Assembly: GCA_028284045.1 (NCBI GenBank) | Contig: JANQSN010000021.1 | Coordinates: 1 to 64,000 of the forward strand | Source of the DNA: Alphaproteobacteria bacterium | Lineage (GTDB): Bacteria; Pseudomonadota; Alphaproteobacteria; DSM-16000; Inquilinaceae | Direction: 5' to 3' | DNA: 64,000 nucleotides | In this document: piece by piece, positions 56,162-64,000 of the stretch | Layout: the number at the start of each line of letters is the position of its first letter | How positions within the stretch are numbered: the first letter of the stretch is position 1 | Made by a program: the position numbers and the translations under genes | The notes under the pieces: model-generated | The model's database searches: none | Seen by the model: the letters and a program-made list of their open reading frames with translations, nothing else | Told to the model about the DNA's origin: nothing

Positions 56162-56793
56162 CCGTGCCGGGCGGCGCGGACGCATCCGCCCTCGCCGGTC
56201 CGGGGGATCGCCTGATCCCGCTGCCGGCGGGGCGGATCGCCAGCGTCGTCACCTATCTGGAGATGCGCACACCGCCGACCGATCCGCCATTGGCGGCGCC
56301 GCCGGGCTGGACGCTGACGCCGGCGCCGCGTCCGGAGACCGCGTTCTATCGTGATCTGTTCCGCCGCGTGGGCGGGCCCTGGCTGTGGTACAGCCGCCTC
56401 TGCCTCGACGACGGCGGCTTGCGGCGGATCCTCGACGACCCTGCGGTCGAGGTGCAGGTGCTCCGCGTCGGCGGACGGGCGGAAGGCTTTTTCGAGCTCG
56501 ACCGCCGGTCGCCGCCGGACGTGGAACTCGCCTTCTTCGGCGTTGCGCCCGCGCTGATCGGTCGGGGCGCCGGACGTCTGCTGATGTCCAACGCCCTGGC
56601 ATCGGCCTGGCGCGGCGGCACGGACCGGGTATGGGTGCACACCTGTACCCTGGACCATCCGGCGGCGCTGGGCTTCTACTGCAAAAGCGGGTTCCGGCCC
56701 TACGCCGGCGCCGTGGAGGTCAGCGACGATCCGCGCGCGACCGGCGTGCTGGGCGCCGACGTGGCGCCGCAGGTTCCCCGCTTCGGCGACTGA
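56158..56793 (+). CDS. GNAT-family N-acetyltransferase
   Basis: 211 residues. The C-terminal 130 residues have the GNAT fold: VELAFFGVAPALIGRGAGRLLMSNAL is motif A with the acetyl-CoA pyrophosphate loop, followed by motif B HTCTLDHPAALGFYCKSGF. The N-terminal about 50 residues are unassigned. It starts in the stop of the methyltransferase gene (ATGA). Acceptor unknown. A hairpin that serves as a probable bidirectional terminator follows. Confidence 0.8.
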   Translation: MTVPGGADASALAGPGDRLIPLPAGRIASVVTYLEMRTPPTDPPLAAPPGWTLTPAPRPETAFYRDLFRRVGGPWLWYSRLCLDDGGLRRILDDPAVEVQVLRVGGRAEGFFELDRRSPPDVELAFFGVAPALIGRGAGRLLMSNALASAWRGGTDRVWVHTCTLDHPAALGFYCKSGFRPYAGAVEVSDDPRATGVLGADVAPQVPRFGD

Positions 56794-56800
56794 CCGGCGG

Positions 56801-56826
56801 GGGCGCATGACGGGTGTCATGCGCCC
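56801..56826. terminator. bidirectional terminator hairpin between GNAT gene and icd
   Basis: Perfect arms GGGCGCATGAC (56801-56811) and GTCATGCGCCC (56816-56826) with a four-base loop, exactly between two convergent genes. U-tract is lacking, so Rho may help; stem stability is high. Confidence 0.7.
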
Positions 56827-56833
56827 AACGGGA

Positions 56834-58051
56834 TCAGAGTCCCATGCGCGCCTTCAGGCCGGTGTCCAGCGCCTCCAGGAACTGGCGCGTGGTCATCCAG
56901 GGCTGATCGGGACCGATCAGGATCGCCAGGTCCTTGGTCATCTTGCCCGCCTCGATGGTATCCACGCACACCGACTCCAGGGTGCTGGCGAATTCTTCGA
57001 CGTCCTGGGTGTCGTCGAACCGCGCCCGGTAGTGCAGGCCCCGCGTCCAGGCGAAGATCGAGGCGACAGGGTTGGTCGAGGTTTCCTTGCCCTGCTGGTG
57101 CATGCGGTAGTGCCGGGTGACGGTGCCGTGGGCGGCCTCCGCCTCCACGGTGTGGCCATCGGGCGTCATCAGGACGGACGTCATCAGGCCGAGGGAGCCG
57201 AAGCCCTGGGCCACGGTGTCGCTCTGCACATCGCCGTCGTAGTTCTTGCAGGCCCACACGAAGCCGCCCTGCCATTTCAGGGCCGAGGCGACCATGTCGT
57301 CGATCAGCCGGTGTTCGTAGGTCAGGCCCGCCTCGTCGAAGGCCCGGCTGAACTCGCGGTTGAAGACCTCCTGGAAGAGGTCCTTGAAGCGGCCGTCATA
57401 GACCTTGAGGATCGTGTTCTTGGTCGACAGGTAGACCGGCAGGCCGCGCTGCAAGCCGTAGTTGAAGCAGGCGCGGGCGAAGCCGACGATCGACTCGTCG
57501 AGATTATACATGCCCATGGCGATGCCGGCCGACGGGCTGTCGAAGACCTCGTGGGTCTCCGGCGGGCCGCCGTCTTCCGGCGTGAAGGTCAAGGTCAGCT
57601 TGCCCGGTCCTGGAAACTTGATGTCGGTCGCCCGGTACTGGTCGCCGAAGGCGTGGCGGCCGATGATGATCGGTTGGCGCCAGCTCGGCACGTAGCGGGG
57701 CACGTTGGTGCAGATGATCGGCTCGCGGAACACGGTCCCGCCGAGGATGTTGCGGATCGTGCCGTTGGGCGACCGCCACATCTTCTTCAAGGAGAATTCG
57801 GCGACCCGATCCTCGTCGGGTGTGATGGTCGCGCATTTGACGCCCACGCCCACCGACTTGATCGCGTTGGCGGCGTCGACCGTCACCTGGTCGTCGGTCT
57901 GGTCCCGCGACTCCATGCCGAGATCGAAGTAGCGCAGATCGATATCGAGATAGGGCAGGATCAGCTTTTCCTTGATGAACGCCCAGATGATCCGAGTCAT
58001 CTCGTCGCCGTCGAGCTCGACGACCGGTTCTTTCACCTTGATCTTCGACAT
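56834..58051 (-). CDS. icd: NADP-dependent isocitrate dehydrogenase (class II, dimeric)
   Basis: 405 residues, TCA-cycle enzyme producing 2-oxoglutarate and NADPH. Recognised by [36 protein letters not shown] near the start in blocks, the isocitrate-binding SPNGTIRN (S94), YDGRFKDLF, the metal-ligand region [10 protein letters not shown]-like [10 protein letters not shown] and [11 protein letters not shown]. This is the eukaryote-like class common in alphaproteobacteria. ATG 58051 has AGGAG upstream; the open frame to 58426 was rejected. Confidence 0.97.
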   Translation of the reverse strand: MSKIKVKEPVVELDGDEMTRIIWAFIKEKLILPYLDIDLRYFDLGMESRDQTDDQVTVDAANAIKSVGVGVKCATITPDEDRVAEFSLKKMWRSPNGTIRNILGGTVFREPIICTNVPRYVPSWRQPIIIGRHAFGDQYRATDIKFPGPGKLTLTFTPEDGGPPETHEVFDSPSAGIAMGMYNLDESIVGFARACFNYGLQRGLPVYLSTKNTILKVYDGRFKDLFQEVFNREFSRAFDEAGLTYEHRLIDDMVASALKWQGGFVWACKNYDGDVQSDTVAQGFGSLGLMTSVLMTPDGHTVEAEAAHGTVTRHYRMHQQGKETSTNPVASIFAWTRGLHYRARFDDTQDVEEFASTLESVCVDTIEAGKMTKDLAILIGPDQPWMTTRQFLEALDTGLKARMGL

Positions 58052-58263
58052 GTCTGGAGAAACTCCTGATCTCTGAGGCTTCAGCGGCGATCGCCATCGC
58101 CGTCCAGTGGCCGGCGCGGGCGGGCCCGGGCGCCGATATCGCGAGAGGGGCCGGACGGTGCCGCGACGACGGGTCGGGCACCCGGGGGACGCGGCCGGCC
58201 GGGAATGGCGGCGAAGTCTACTCCCAGGCCGCCGCGCGACGCCAGTTCCGGAGTGAAACGGCT

Positions 58264-58848
58264 CTACAGGCGCCCGGGATGGGCGGCGATGCTGGGGGCT
58301 GGGGCGTCGGCCAGGGCCGGTAGCACCGCGTCCACGGACTGCACCACCTGCCACAGCGCATGCACCGCCGGGCCGGCGAAGCGGTTGTCGACGATGTGGT
58401 CGACCAGCCCCAGGAGCGGCCCCCAATAGCCATCCTGGTCGACCAGGACGACCGGCTTGTCATGCAGGCCGAGCTGGCGCCAGGTGACGATCTCGATGGT
58501 CTCGTCCAGGGTGCCGAGCCCGCCGGGCAAGGCGACGAAGGCGTCCGCCCGCTCGAACATCAGGCGCTTTCGGGTGTGCATGCTGTCGACGACCAGCAGT
58601 TCCGTGAGCCCGTCATGCTGCACCTCGCGATGGTGCAGGTGGCCGGGGATGATGCCCACCACCTGACCGCCGGCGGTCAGCGTGGCATCGGCGATCAGGC
58701 CCATCAGCCCGGCGCGGCCGCCGCCATAGATCAAGGTGATGCCGGCCGCGGCGAGGTGGCGGCCGAACCGCTCGGCCGCATCGGCCAGGGCGGGGCGGGC
58801 GCCGACGCTGGAACCGCAGAAGACGGCGATGGACTGAAGGGGCAGCAT
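58264..58848 (-). CDS. LOG-family cytokinin riboside 5'-monophosphate phosphoribohydrolase
   Basis: 194 residues of the LOG (lysine-decarboxylase-like, TIGR00730) family. GGGRAGLMG (42-50) and PGGLGTLDE (108-116) hold nucleotide and catalytic residues, with R94 in MHTRKR. Enzymes of this type release free nucleobase from nucleoside 5'-monophosphates; the natural bacterial substrate is not certain, and the older lysine decarboxylase label is misleading. ATG 58848 preferred; upstream sequence has no support. Confidence 0.9.
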   Translation of the reverse strand: MLPLQSIAVFCGSSVGARPALADAAERFGRHLAAAGITLIYGGGRAGLMGLIADATLTAGGQVVGIIPGHLHHREVQHDGLTELLVVDSMHTRKRLMFERADAFVALPGGLGTLDETIEIVTWRQLGLHDKPVVLVDQDGYWGPLLGLVDHIVDNRFAGPAVHALWQVVQSVDAVLPALADAPAPSIAAHPGRL

Positions 58849-59051
58849 GCCGCTCGTCGCTCTTGGGGCCGGCTGGAGCGCCGGCGGGGATCGCGCAACG
58901 ATACACGCCTGGGGCCTAGGCGTCACAGGCCATGGCGGCGCCCACGGGTTCGCGGGTCTGTGGCCCGGTGGCTCTTTGGTCCTCGCGGTTTGCTTGCGCG
59001 CCAGCCTGCCGGTAATCTTGTTTCGACGAAAAGGGGGAGCGCGGGGAAGGA

Positions 59052-60749
59052 ATGTCGCGGCGTTGGGTCCTTGCACTGGTGATTGCCTTTGTCGCCGCGG
59101 CGGCCGGCGGCCTCTTCGCCATCGACTGGATGGGCGAGGGCGAGCCGCCGACCACGGAAAGCGCGCCGGCCGACGAGACGACGACGGCGGCGGCGCAGAG
59201 CGGGGCCGAGGAGCCGCTCGCCGAGACCGCGGAGCCGCCGACCGAGGCCGCCGCCGCGCCGCCGGAGGCTGAGGCGCCGCAGGAGGGTGAGGCGACCCCT
59301 GAGGCCGAGGCGTCAGCGGAGGCTGAAGCGACACCTGAAACCGAGACGACATCGCAGGACGAGGTGTCGCCGGAGGCCGAGGCCGCGCCGGCGCCCGATG
59401 ATGCGGCACCGGCCGACGATCCCGACCGCCCGGCCTCGTCCGATCCTTCGGTAGATGCCCCGGAAATGGCGAGCCTGCCGCCGTCGCCTGGCGATGAGAG
59501 CGGGTCAGAGGCGCCGCCGCCTTCCGACGACGCCGCGACCGCGGCGCCGGCGCCGCCCGTGGCCTTCGCCGATGCCGGTCGGCCGCCGGTGCCCGATCCG
59601 CCGTCGCCACCGAGCGTCGGGTTCGATGCGGTTCGCGTCAGCGTCGACGGGTTGCTGACCATGGCCGGTCACGCTCCGCCGGACACCACGGTGCGGATCC
59701 TCGATCAGGCGGCGGTGTTCGGCGAGTCGCCGGCCGACGGGTTGGGCGAGTGGGTCTTCTTCCACCCCGATCCGCTGGCCCCGGGGGAGTATCGCTTGGC
59801 GCTGCAGGCGGTGGATGCCGCCGGTGCCGTGGTTGCCCGGTCCGACCGGGAGTTGCTGGTGATCGTGCCGGCGCCGGGCGAGACGCTGGCGGGTGCCGGG
59901 TCCGGCGACGGCGCAGCGCCGCCGGCGGACGGGGATACCGGCGGCGGCCCGTTGGCGCTGTTGGTGCCGGCGGGCGATCTCGGCCCGACGGAGGTGGTGC
60001 GGGCGCCGGCGGCACCGGGCGGCGCGGAAGATCTCGCCACGCCGCCAGCCGGCGTGCCGACCGGGTTGCCCAATCCCGACGACACCAACCGGGCGCCGGA
60101 GACCGATCGGGGGGTGAACCCGCTCGACGGTCAGGCTCCGGCGGATGGTCAGGCCCCGGCGGACGGCTCGCCACCGGCGGAGCCGGACCCGTCAGCCGAT
60201 CCGGATCCTGCGCGCGATGTCGCGTCTCGGCCCGATGCCCCGCCCGAGGCGCCGGAGGCGGCACCGGAGGGCCCGTCGGTCGCGATCACCACCATCGACT
60301 ACGACGACCGCGGCCGGGTCTTCGTCTCCGGCACGGCGGGGGCCAATGCGCCGCTGAGGGTCTATCTCGATGACCAGGCGGCGGCCGACGGCCATGCCGA
60401 CGAACAGGGCGCCTTTGCCCTGCAGCTCGACCGTACCGTGCCGCCGGGGCTGTTCACGCTGAGGGTCGATCAGCTCGCCGCCGACGGGAGCGTGGTGGCG
60501 CGGGCGGCGCTGCCCTTCCGGCGCGATCCGCCGGTCGATGCCCTGCCGGGGCATCGGCGCATCCAGGTACAGCCCGGCAACAGTCTGTGGATCCTGGCCC
60601 GAGAGGCGTATGGCGAAGGGCTTCAATACACCATCATCTACCAGGCGAACCGCCAACAGATCCGCGATCCGGACCTGATCTATCCCGGTCAGGTGTTCCT
60701 GGTGCCGGGCGAACCGGACCTGATCCCGGCGGGGCTGCCGCCGGGCTGA
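59052..60749 (+). CDS. LysM-domain envelope protein with long Pro/Ala/Glu-rich region
   Basis: 565 residues. One N-terminal membrane helix (about 5-24) anchors it with the rest outside the cytoplasm. Residues about 28-190 are almost entirely Ala/Glu/Pro/Thr (EAEASAEAEATPE-like), then two beta-rich sections around 195-275 (VRVSVDGLLTMAGHAPPDTTVRI) and 410-495 (ITTIDYDDRGRVFVSGTAGANAPLRVYLDD), each resembling an Ig-like domain, separated by another Pro/Ala-rich linker with APADGQ repeats. The C-terminus (503-552) is a LysM domain (VQPGNSLWILAREAYGEG ... YPGQVFLVPG) that binds peptidoglycan. It looks like a membrane-to-cell-wall spanning protein; exact role unknown. Confidence 0.85.
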   Translation: MSRRWVLALVIAFVAAAAGGLFAIDWMGEGEPPTTESAPADETTTAAAQSGAEEPLAETAEPPTEAAAAPPEAEAPQEGEATPEAEASAEAEATPETETTSQDEVSPEAEAAPAPDDAAPADDPDRPASSDPSVDAPEMASLPPSPGDESGSEAPPPSDDAATAAPAPPVAFADAGRPPVPDPPSPPSVGFDAVRVSVDGLLTMAGHAPPDTTVRILDQAAVFGESPADGLGEWVFFHPDPLAPGEYRLALQAVDAAGAVVARSDRELLVIVPAPGETLAGAGSGDGAAPPADGDTGGGPLALLVPAGDLGPTEVVRAPAAPGGAEDLATPPAGVPTGLPNPDDTNRAPETDRGVNPLDGQAPADGQAPADGSPPAEPDPSADPDPARDVASRPDAPPEAPEAAPEGPSVAITTIDYDDRGRVFVSGTAGANAPLRVYLDDQAAADGHADEQGAFALQLDRTVPPGLFTLRVDQLAADGSVVARAALPFRRDPPVDALPGHRRIQVQPGNSLWILAREAYGEGLQYTIIYQANRQQIRDPDLIYPGQVFLVPGEPDLIPAGLPPG

Positions 60750-60755
60750 GGCCGA

Positions 60756-61256
60756 TCAGGCGGCGATCTGGGGCGCTTCCAGGTAGGGGCGCACGACCCG
60801 GACATACGGCCGGATCTGCTGGATGAAGGACAGCGTCTCGTGCAACACCGAGTCGGGCGTCGGATCGCTGATGGTCCGCGGCCGGCTCATGATCCACAGC
60901 GCCTGCTGAACCCCGGGCACGAAACGCGTTTCCGGCAGCTCCTTGCACAGGCGCAACAGGCGCATCACCGCCACGCGCCGCTCCGCCGACTGTACGGTGA
61001 ACGGAATGCGCCCCAGTCGCGCCGAGATTCGGAAGCTGTAGTCGCCTTCGTCTTCCGGGGTCAGGGTCGTGGCGTAGGGCACGTCCTCAAGGGTGAACGT
61101 GTAGCGGGTCGGCTTCTGCGGATCGAACACCACGAACCGGCCGTCGGCATGGACGGCGATGGCGTCGAGCGCGGTCATGGCGTCGTCGGCGACTTGTAGG
61201 GCCAGGGTCCTGAGAGGGGTGACAGAAGCTTTCTGATAGTCTGCGCCGGCCGCCAT
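60756..61256 (-). CDS. unknown soluble protein
   Basis: 166 residues, no family I can name. Start ATG 61256 has AAGGAGA six bases upstream. Sequence is mixed alpha/beta with VHADGRFVVFDPQKPTRYTFTLEDVPYATTLTPEDEGDYSFRISARLG in the centre and a helical, Arg/Leu-rich C-terminal part (RVAVMRLLRLCKEL). No signal peptide or membrane helix. It converges with the LysM gene (six bases between) and diverges from the phosphatidyltransferase gene; normal codon use suggests a real gene. Confidence 0.7.
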   Translation of the reverse strand: MAAGADYQKASVTPLRTLALQVADDAMTALDAIAVHADGRFVVFDPQKPTRYTFTLEDVPYATTLTPEDEGDYSFRISARLGRIPFTVQSAERRVAVMRLLRLCKELPETRFVPGVQQALWIMSRPRTISDPTPDSVLHETLSFIQQIRPYVRVVRPYLEAPQIAA

Positions 61257-61363
61257 CGCATTCTCCTTCCGACCGCTGCGGTCCGGTGGCGATGGCGTCA
61301 TGCCGCCGCGCCCGCTTTCCGCCGGCCCCGCTCGTGCGATAAACGACAGTTTGCCGCCAGGCC

Positions 61364-61379
61364 TTTACGAAGTCGTAAA
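61364..61379. promoter_or_regulatory. palindromic operator candidate before the phosphatidyltransferase gene
   Basis: TTTACGA-AG-TCGTAAA is a perfect palindrome of two seven-base arms, 23 bases before the start at 61403 and within the divergent gap to 61256. It is A/T-rich for this genome. The regulator is unknown. Confidence 0.45.
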
Positions 61380-61402
61380 CCGCAGAGGGCCGACCGCCGC
61401 CA

Positions 61403-62029
61403 ATGCTCGACCGCCATCTCAGGCCCTGGATCGATCGGCCGTTGGATGCCGCCGCGCACCGGCTTTGCCGGACCGGCCTGACGGCCAACGCGGTCACGGT
61501 GGGCGGCTTCCTTCTCGGCCTGGGGGCGATGGCCGCGCTGGCCCTTCAGGCCTATGCGGTGGCAGCGGTCCTGATCGCCGCGAACCGCGTGGCGGACGGC
61601 CTGGACGGGGCGGTCGCCCGGGCGCAAGGGGGCGGTACGGATTTCGGCGGCTTCCTCGACATCGTCCTGGACTTCATCGTCTATGCCGGCGTCGTCTTCG
61701 CCTTTGCGGTCGGCCAGCCGCAGGCCGCGCTGGCGGCGGCCTTCCTCATCTTCTCCTACATCGCCAGCGGGGCGTCGTTCCTGGCCTATGCCATCGTCGC
61801 CGCCAAGCGCGGGCAGGTGACGACGGCGCGCGGTCCCAAGGCGCTCTACTTCATCGGTGGCCTGGCCGAAGGCAGCGAGACCGCGCTGTTCATGTTGGCG
61901 ATCTGCGTGTTTCCGGATGCCTTTGTGGTGCTGGCTTGGGCTTTTGGCGCCGTCTGCTGGCTGACGGCGGCGGGTCGCATTCGCTGGGCCTGGCTGGCCT
62001 TCGCCGCCCCCGCCGCGGACCCTCCGTGA
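61403..62029 (+). CDS. CDP-alcohol phosphatidyltransferase family membrane enzyme
   Basis: 208 residues, about six membrane segments. The full signature D65-x2-D68-G69-x2-A72-R73-x8-G82-x3-D86-x3-D90 is present, binding CDP-alcohol and two metal ions. Members make phosphatidylserine, phosphatidylglycerophosphate, phosphatidylcholine or inositol lipids; nothing here fixes the alcohol. Short N-terminus and lack of partner genes leave it open. A strong terminator hairpin follows. Confidence 0.92.
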   Translation: MLDRHLRPWIDRPLDAAAHRLCRTGLTANAVTVGGFLLGLGAMAALALQAYAVAAVLIAANRVADGLDGAVARAQGGGTDFGGFLDIVLDFIVYAGVVFAFAVGQPQAALAAAFLIFSYIASGASFLAYAIVAAKRGQVTTARGPKALYFIGGLAEGSETALFMLAICVFPDAFVVLAWAFGAVCWLTAAGRIRWAWLAFAAPAADPP

Positions 62030-62074
62030 GGTGCGCGGGCCGTCTTGCGTTCATCGCGGGCAGCAAAACGTGAA

Positions 62075-62109
62075 AGACCCCGGCGCAGCTCGGCGCCGCG
62101 CCGGGGTCT
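62075..62109. terminator. bidirectional intrinsic-type terminator
   Basis: Arms AGACCCCGGCGC (62075-62086) and GCGCCGGGGTCT (62098-62109) pair perfectly over 12 bases with an 11-base loop. A-rich sequence (AAAACGTGAA) precedes and TCTCTCG follows. It lies between the 3' ends of the phosphatidyltransferase gene and the small minus-strand gene. Confidence 0.85.
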
Positions 62110-62142
62110 CTCGTATGCCGCGACAGGCCCGGTGACTGGCGC

Positions 62143-62334
62143 TCAGGCGGCCAGTCGAACGCGGGTGTTCTGTCGTTTGGCGATCTCTTGCCGCAACTCA
62201 TCGAACGAGTCGAAGGTACGGCCGTCGAGGGTGAGCATCCTCTGATGGGTCGTGAAGAACATGTACCGCTGCCCGACGGCGATCAGGTCTCCCAGCCTTT
62301 CGCCGTCCACGGTTACGATGCGTTGCGCCGCCAT
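62143..62334 (-). CDS. 63-residue unknown protein
   Basis: Small basic/hydrophilic protein starting MAAQRIVTVDGERLGDLIAVGQ with ends RQNTRVRLAA. No family recognised; the pattern of beta strands and one helix (FDSFDELRQEIAKRQ) suggests a folded small domain. ATG 62334 has AGAGG about eight bases upstream and is preferred to an ATG at 62355; the longer frame to 62502 has no support. Convergent with the terminator at 62075-62109. Confidence 0.55.
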   Translation of the reverse strand: MAAQRIVTVDGERLGDLIAVGQRYMFFTTHQRMLTLDGRTFDSFDELRQEIAKRQNTRVRLAA

Positions 62335-62706
62335 TGTCCGCGCCTCTTGTTTCATGCGCCTGGATCGCCGCGGCGCGGCCGCCGCGTGCCCTGGGCAATG
62401 GAATCTCAGGAGCGATGGTCTTGATCGACCATCCCCACCGTGCAGATCTACGATTATGGGGATGCCCGCCGGCGAACACAAGAGAATACGGCAGTTCGCC
62501 AAGCACTTTGACGGTTAAGAAAGCGTAACCAGCCTGGTACTCCAACGTATGTTGCAATGCACCATAGATTTCGATCGATACGCCGAGGGTTAGTTAAACG
62601 CTTTACTGCCGCTGTTCCGACAACCAATGGGGAAGTCCCGAACTGTCCTGAAGAAATCCATGCCGCACTGCGGAAAAAACAGAATCTACCAAGTGAAACC
62701 TGTGTC
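62335..62706. other. intergenic region, partly AT-rich, no gene seen
   Basis: 372 bases between the small minus-strand gene and the 3' end of the GH3-family gene. The part from about 62505 to 62700 is more A/T-rich than its surroundings. It should contain the promoter of the small gene and a terminator of the GH3 gene; no hexamers or hairpins convincing enough to report. Confidence 0.5.
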
Positions 62707-64000
62707 TCACTTGTTCAGTCGCGCATCGGCCACGAAACCCATCAGGTCGGCGAACAGACCCGGATCGCTGATGATGCGGGGCACTTTGTTCTGTCCGCCG
62801 AGCCGGCCGCGCGCCTTCATCCAGCGCGCGAAGGTGCCCGGGGCCAGCGCCCACAAGGCCGGCGGATGCAGGCCGGTGCGATGGGCCCGGTAGTCGTCGT
62901 TCAGCCGGTTCAGCTCCGCGTCCACGGTGTCGAGGAAGGCGGCTTCGGCAGCGGGTGTCACCGCCTCCTGGGCGAACTCGCACAAGAACAGGTGCCCGCC
63001 GACGGCGGCACCGCCGGCCGACGATGAGTCGGCGCCGGCCGGGCCTGAGGCGCCGTATGCCCCGTCGGGCGTGATCGCTCCGACCGAGTAGTCGGTGATC
63101 GACAGTGCGGCGCGGGCCGCGCCCGCCGTGACCGCGGTCTCGATCTCCTCCGCAATCAAGTGCTCGCCGAAGACCGACAGCATGTAAGCGGTACGTCCGG
63201 TGATCAGCAGCCGCGGCGGCGCACGGTCGACCAAGCGTACGGTGTCGCCCAGCACATAGCTCCACAGCCCCGCATTGCAGGTGACCACCAGGGCGTAGTT
63301 CACGCCGGGCTCCGCGTCGGCGATCCAATGCCGGGTCGGCCGGTCGCTTCCCAGCTCCTCCAAGGGCACGAACTCGTAGAACAGGCCGTTGTCGAGTTGC
63401 AGCCGCAGGCCCTCGCCGGCGCCACGGTCGGCAACGGCGATGAAGCCTTCGCTGGCCGGGTAGACCTCTCGCAGGCTCGTACGGCTGTCGGCCAGCAGGT
63501 CCGCGAATCGTTGGCGGTACGGCCCGAAATGCACTGCGCCGTGGATGATCAGCTCAAGATCCGGGAAGAGGTCGGCGATGCGTCCGCCGCGGTCGCTGTG
63601 CTGGCGGGCCAGGGCATCGAACAGCATCAGCATCCAGCTCGGCGTGCCGCTGATCGCGCGGATGTTGCGGTCCGGGGCCAGCGCGGCCATCCGGCGGATC
63701 TTCTCCTCCCAATCGCCGATCAGCGCGATCTCCGGCGGCGGGAAGGCCATGGGCCGCGCCCACAGCGGCATCCGCTTGGCGACGATGCCGCTGAGATCGC
63801 CGCTGTAGATGCCGGGCGCCAGGGTGTCCAGCGCGCTCGACCCGCCGAGCATCAAGGTGCGTCCGGCGAAAATGCGGCTGTCCGGCCGGTCGGCCAGATG
63901 GTGCACCAGGGTATCCAGCGCCGCGCGGCGGTTGGCCTTTTCCATCGCCGGCGTCAGCGGGATGTATTTCGACGTGCCGCTGGTGGTCCCGGAACTCAAG
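62707..64000 (-). CDS. GH3-family acyl-adenylating protein, 5' end outside the window
   Basis: About 430 residues of a protein of the GH3 (auxin-responsive) family, part of the ANL adenylate-forming superfamily. The visible start SSGTTSGTSKYIPLT is the ATP-binding P-loop motif, so the N-terminal roughly 100 residues lie beyond 64000. Further blocks: EVYPASEGFIAV, NALVVTCNAGLWSYVLGD-like YALVVTCNAGLWSYVLGD, and LLITGRTAYMLSVFGEHL. The C-terminal domain ends with GGQNKVPRIISD. Plant GH3 enzymes couple jasmonate or auxin to amino acids; bacterial members are of uncertain substrate. Confidence 0.88.
   Translation of the reverse strand, partial: LSSGTTSGTSKYIPLTPAMEKANRRAALDTLVHHLADRPDSRIFAGRTLMLGGSSALDTLAPGIYSGDLSGIVAKRMPLWARPMAFPPPEIALIGDWEEKIRRMAALAPDRNIRAISGTPSWMLMLFDALARQHSDRGGRIADLFPDLELIIHGAVHFGPYRQRFADLLADSRTSLREVYPASEGFIAVADRGAGEGLRLQLDNGLFYEFVPLEELGSDRPTRHWIADAEPGVNYALVVTCNAGLWSYVLGDTVRLVDRAPPRLLITGRTAYMLSVFGEHLIAEEIETAVTAGAARAALSITDYSVGAITPDGAYGASGPAGADSSSAGGAAVGGHLFLCEFAQEAVTPAAEAAFLDTVDAELNRLNDDYRAHRTGLHPPALWALAPGTFARWMKARGRLGGQNKVPRIISDPGLFADLMGFVADARLNK

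Noticed and set aside
56834-58426. 530-residue version of isocitrate dehydrogenase
   Set aside because: Extra 125 residues upstream are Arg/Pro-rich, non-conserved, and overlap the LOG gene region; the ATG at 58051 with AGGAG gives the standard protein.

Overview
The window looks like chromosomal DNA of a high-GC alphaproteobacterium, probably of Rhodospirillales-like affinity. The main reasons are the alpha-type LexA box, a FixK/FNR box before a cbb3 oxidase gene, the alphaproteobacterial layout of the ribosomal-protein cluster (no rpsD or rpmJ near rpsM-rpsK-rpoA-rplQ), and the order rplQ-htrA-rarA-rluC after it. The exact lineage cannot be fixed from this sequence alone. No IS element, prophage, CRISPR array or rRNA gene was seen.

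Positions 1-14700 form an accessory region. It starts with the N-terminal part of ccoN with its FixK/FNR box, then a CpdA-like phosphodiesterase, a creatininase-family amidohydrolase, and a three-gene cassette on the minus strand (small membrane protein, TadE-like, TadG-like). A minus-strand polyamine block follows, potF-potG-potH-potI, then agmatine deiminase (aguA) and a GH13 alpha-glucosidase translationally coupled to it. Two very stable hairpins sit between potG and potH. An MDR oxidoreductase and a Pro/Ala-rich lipoprotein close the region. Next come an AT-rich spacer, a perfect LexA box and an orphan imuA whose reading frame runs into a tRNA-Gly gene.

Positions 15597-50038 hold the core transcription/translation cluster on the plus strand: tRNA-Gly, tRNA-Trp, secE-nusG-rplK-rplA-rplJ-rplL-rpoB-rpoC, then str (rpsL-rpsG-fusA-tuf), S10 (rpsJ to rpsQ), spc (rplN to rplO, secY, adk) and alpha (rpsM-rpsK-rpoA-rplQ). 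Departures from the usual layout are: no tuf copy between tRNA-Gly and tRNA-Trp; palindromic repeats between rpmD and rplO; a PAS-domain gene inserted between rplO and secY; and long Ala/Glu/Pro tails on L3, L15 and S17 plus an N-terminal extension on L30. Several probable promoters, an rplL-rpoB attenuator-like hairpin and a tuf-rpsJ hairpin can be read directly.

Positions 50110-64000 hold htrA/degQ-rarA-rluC, packed end to end, then a LuxR-type regulator with a cysteine-rich degenerate receiver. After a long AT-rich spacer come a methyltransferase coupled to a GNAT acetyltransferase, NADP-type icd, a LOG-family phosphoribohydrolase, a LysM protein with a very long Pro/Ala/Glu-rich region, a conserved-looking unknown protein, a CDP-alcohol phosphatidyltransferase, a 63-residue unknown protein and a GH3-family acyl-adenylating enzyme cut by the window edge.

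Most of the window is ordinary housekeeping sequence. The best leads for something not yet described are the PAS gene within the spc operon, the FSSID-repeat TadG-like protein, the cysteine-bearing pseudo-receiver regulator, the twin hairpins in the pot operon, and the orphan SOS-controlled imuA.
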